64,000 nucleotides of DNA. Source: Fasciolopsis buskii (lineage: Eukaryota; Platyhelminthes; Trematoda; Plagiorchiida; Fasciolidae). The notes below the pieces were generated by a model. The model was not told the origin of the DNA and made no database searches. It worked only from the letters and a program-made list of their open reading frames with translations. The translations under genes and the position numbers were made by a program. Below, piece after piece: positions 61,891 to 64,000 of the stretch. Where the stretch lies: contig LUCM01004031.1 in assembly GCA_008360955.1 (NCBI GenBank), forward strand, positions 1-64,000, given 5' to 3'. Positions within the stretch are counted from its first letter, which is position 1. Each line of letters begins with the position of its first letter.

Positions 61891-64000
61891 TGAAATGAAC
61901 ATTTGGGCTGAAGGAATTCGTCTAGATTAATTCTCGTCCTTCCACTAATGCCGCAACCAGATAAACCTATTGAGACACAGTTCTTCGTGACATCTTGCGT
62001 GGCCCCCACAGCGGAAGAACGGAAATTAGAAAGGTTTCCAGTAGAAATGGAGCTGGGGGATTTGGATGAGTTATGTTCTCCGGCTGCTCACAACCCAGAG
62101 ATATTTTTATTTGGGCACCCTAACAGGATGTGATGCAAATCTGATCCTCAATGCTGTGGTGTGTTGACACAGAGCGGGAACTCTGAACAGAAGCATACTT
62201 ATCACTATCCTTTCTGCTCGAATCAACTGACAGCACATTTCTGATGATCTTACCCGACGACCGATGCACCATGGAATTTATTGTTTGCATAATTCATGAA
62301 AGCTTGTGGACGGGTACCGCTAGTACCTTTAGCTATTAGGCAGCAGAACGATTAGAGTTCTTAACCAAAGTCATTGGTTCTATCAAGAGCATGCTTCTAG
62401 GGCAACGGGGAATGGCTGAATGAAAGCTCATCAGCTTGGATCATTTATCCTCTCGCCCACTTTATACCGATTGAGTTAGGATTCCAAATCAACTCCGAAC
62501 TTGGATGACCAAAAGGCCACTTCGTTAGTCTTGTACCCAGTCACCTTACAGGCACAACTGAATATTCGGCTAGAGATAAGCTGTGTGCTCTGTGGATGCA
62601 GTCTCACGGTGGATAATTTGATGTATCTCGAGCCGACAATGTGCAGCTTGCGGACGGCAGTGTAATAGGGGGGGGGAGGACTTTTCCCGCAACCAGCTTA
62701 TACATGTATCTCCTTAGAACCAAGGAGCCTGGTGTTTCAATCTTAGTTCATGTACGTTGCATTCCACGAACAAGTTCGGAAAAAAGTAGGTTAAAATGGG
62801 AGACTATAAAGTGGAATCAGGAAGCTATGTGTCATTTCAGAAAGGGACAGTGGAACTCATTCGGTCTGCATTTGGCGTGTCTCATACAGCAATGGACAGA
62901 AATGATGACTAGCGATTTGTTGTGAAATCGGGCATGCCTGACTCAGACTGCCATCAGACCGCTAATCAATCAACACTAAAGTTAACTTTTATGTCACGCT
63001 TGGTACGCGCATGCCTCTTTCTGAAATCAAACTCAGTCCGCTAATTGCGTTTAATGACTTCTCATTTTAGTGTACTTTTGCTGCACTCCAAATTGGAACA
63101 AGAGGAGCAGAAGACATTTATTACCAATCCCTTTACGTTAAGCACCTTTCTGCATAGTTCAGGACAGTGCAAGGACGCTGAACTACCGGACTTGAGTTAA
63201 ACAAAGGAAAACACTGTAATAAGCTGCAGAAGATGGTCACCACTGTGGTTAAAATTCGATCGAACTATCCACTAAAATTTTGGTCAACCTGACCCTGTAG
63301 AACGTACTACTCGCAGCGGCTGATATCACTCATGCATGGACAAGTATAAATTCAAGGTGCTTTGCTGACATCTCGTTTGCCCAATGATTTCTGGTTATTG
63401 ATTCACTACTGTGGGGCGAATCAGTAGCACACGTAAACCATAACACTGTCACTTTTCCTACATACTCCGACTTGCTAACCACGGCGCGAACGTTTACGTT
63501 TTTGTGTTACACATGGTACCGTGATTGAAAGTGCGTCGAACTATCGTTCTCAGCTTTGTCCAGCCTGTCAAATATCGATCGATGCGGACCAGCGCCCTGA
63601 TTATATCAAAGCTGAGCAAGCAGCTGGTTGATTCCACTTAATGGTTGTCGCATTTGTTGTTGTTAATTGCACCTAAATTAGATCTAATGCATCTTATTAT
63701 CGCAATATTTGTGCAGTGTTTTATTATCCCTTTCGAGGGTAGTTTTAAAACCAATTGTTTTAAAGAAAGGTCTATACAGTCGTGCGAAGTGCACTCACCA
63801 GTACGAATAAAATACGTGCTAAATAAACTGCTGTCTGCGAATAGGCCGATTGCACTTCATTGTTTTAACGTCAGCCGTGTTGTTTGGATCCACCAATTTG
63901 ACCAAACGAACCAGGTTTACTCAAATTCAACGGTGGGGATTTGATGTTAAATTAGAGCGTCCATTATGTGCTATTGGAATTGAACTAGTAATTAATAAAT
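61891..64000. other. gene-poor stretch
   Basis: Plus frames at 62641-62925 and 63645-63944 have no motif or splice support. A G8 run is at 62669. Nothing further seen to the right edge. Confidence 0.45.

Overview
This 64 kb window is nuclear DNA of an animal with small exons, GT-AG introns and a heavy load of decayed retroelements. Three things point to a flatworm, most likely a digenean trematode, although a cestode is possible. The TMEM138 gene has 35- and 57-nt introns. The LINE fragments match from memory a non-LTR family that is abundant in parasitic flatworms. Base composition, judged by eye, is in the low 40s percent GC. Species cannot be fixed from the sequence alone.

The one gene identified with high confidence is TMEM138 (+, 12687-16718, four coding exons, 160 aa), a ciliary transition-zone membrane protein. 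Its large third intron holds (TA)n tracts and a run of 215 Ns. Most of the longest open frames in the window are no longer than chance predicts at this base composition, so real exons had to be found from splice signals, phase agreement and protein character. Other models built this way are tentative: a minus-strand Cys-rich protein with a hydrophobic start and a GPI-signal-like tail (8515-6656); a three-exon 3' gene end at 21029-21525; a four-exon gene at 44017-46309 whose first intron carries two kinds of repeat; and a short gene at 47319-48161 with a poly(A) signal. Several single exons are listed with low confidence. None of these has a function I recognise.

Repeats, left to right: a LINE endonuclease piece (2870-3470, -); tRNA-related SINEs at 9250-9375 (-), 9513-9660 (+), 19230-19400 (-), 45290-45676 (+) and 53036-53112 (+); a 1.8 kb LINE endonuclease-RT piece just upstream of TMEM138 (10358-12120, +); the 3' end of a LINE ORF (27275-27590, +); a small palindromic element with a hammerhead-like stem in two copies (43480-43648 and 44664-44893); and a LINE of about 2.3 kb with a broken RT active site (59560-61890, -). 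Microsatellites are TA, ATT, CA and TG. Every LINE copy carries in-frame stops or frameshifts and is dead.

No operon, CRISPR array, rRNA gene or canonical tRNA gene was seen. The rest is gene-poor sequence in which I found nothing certain.
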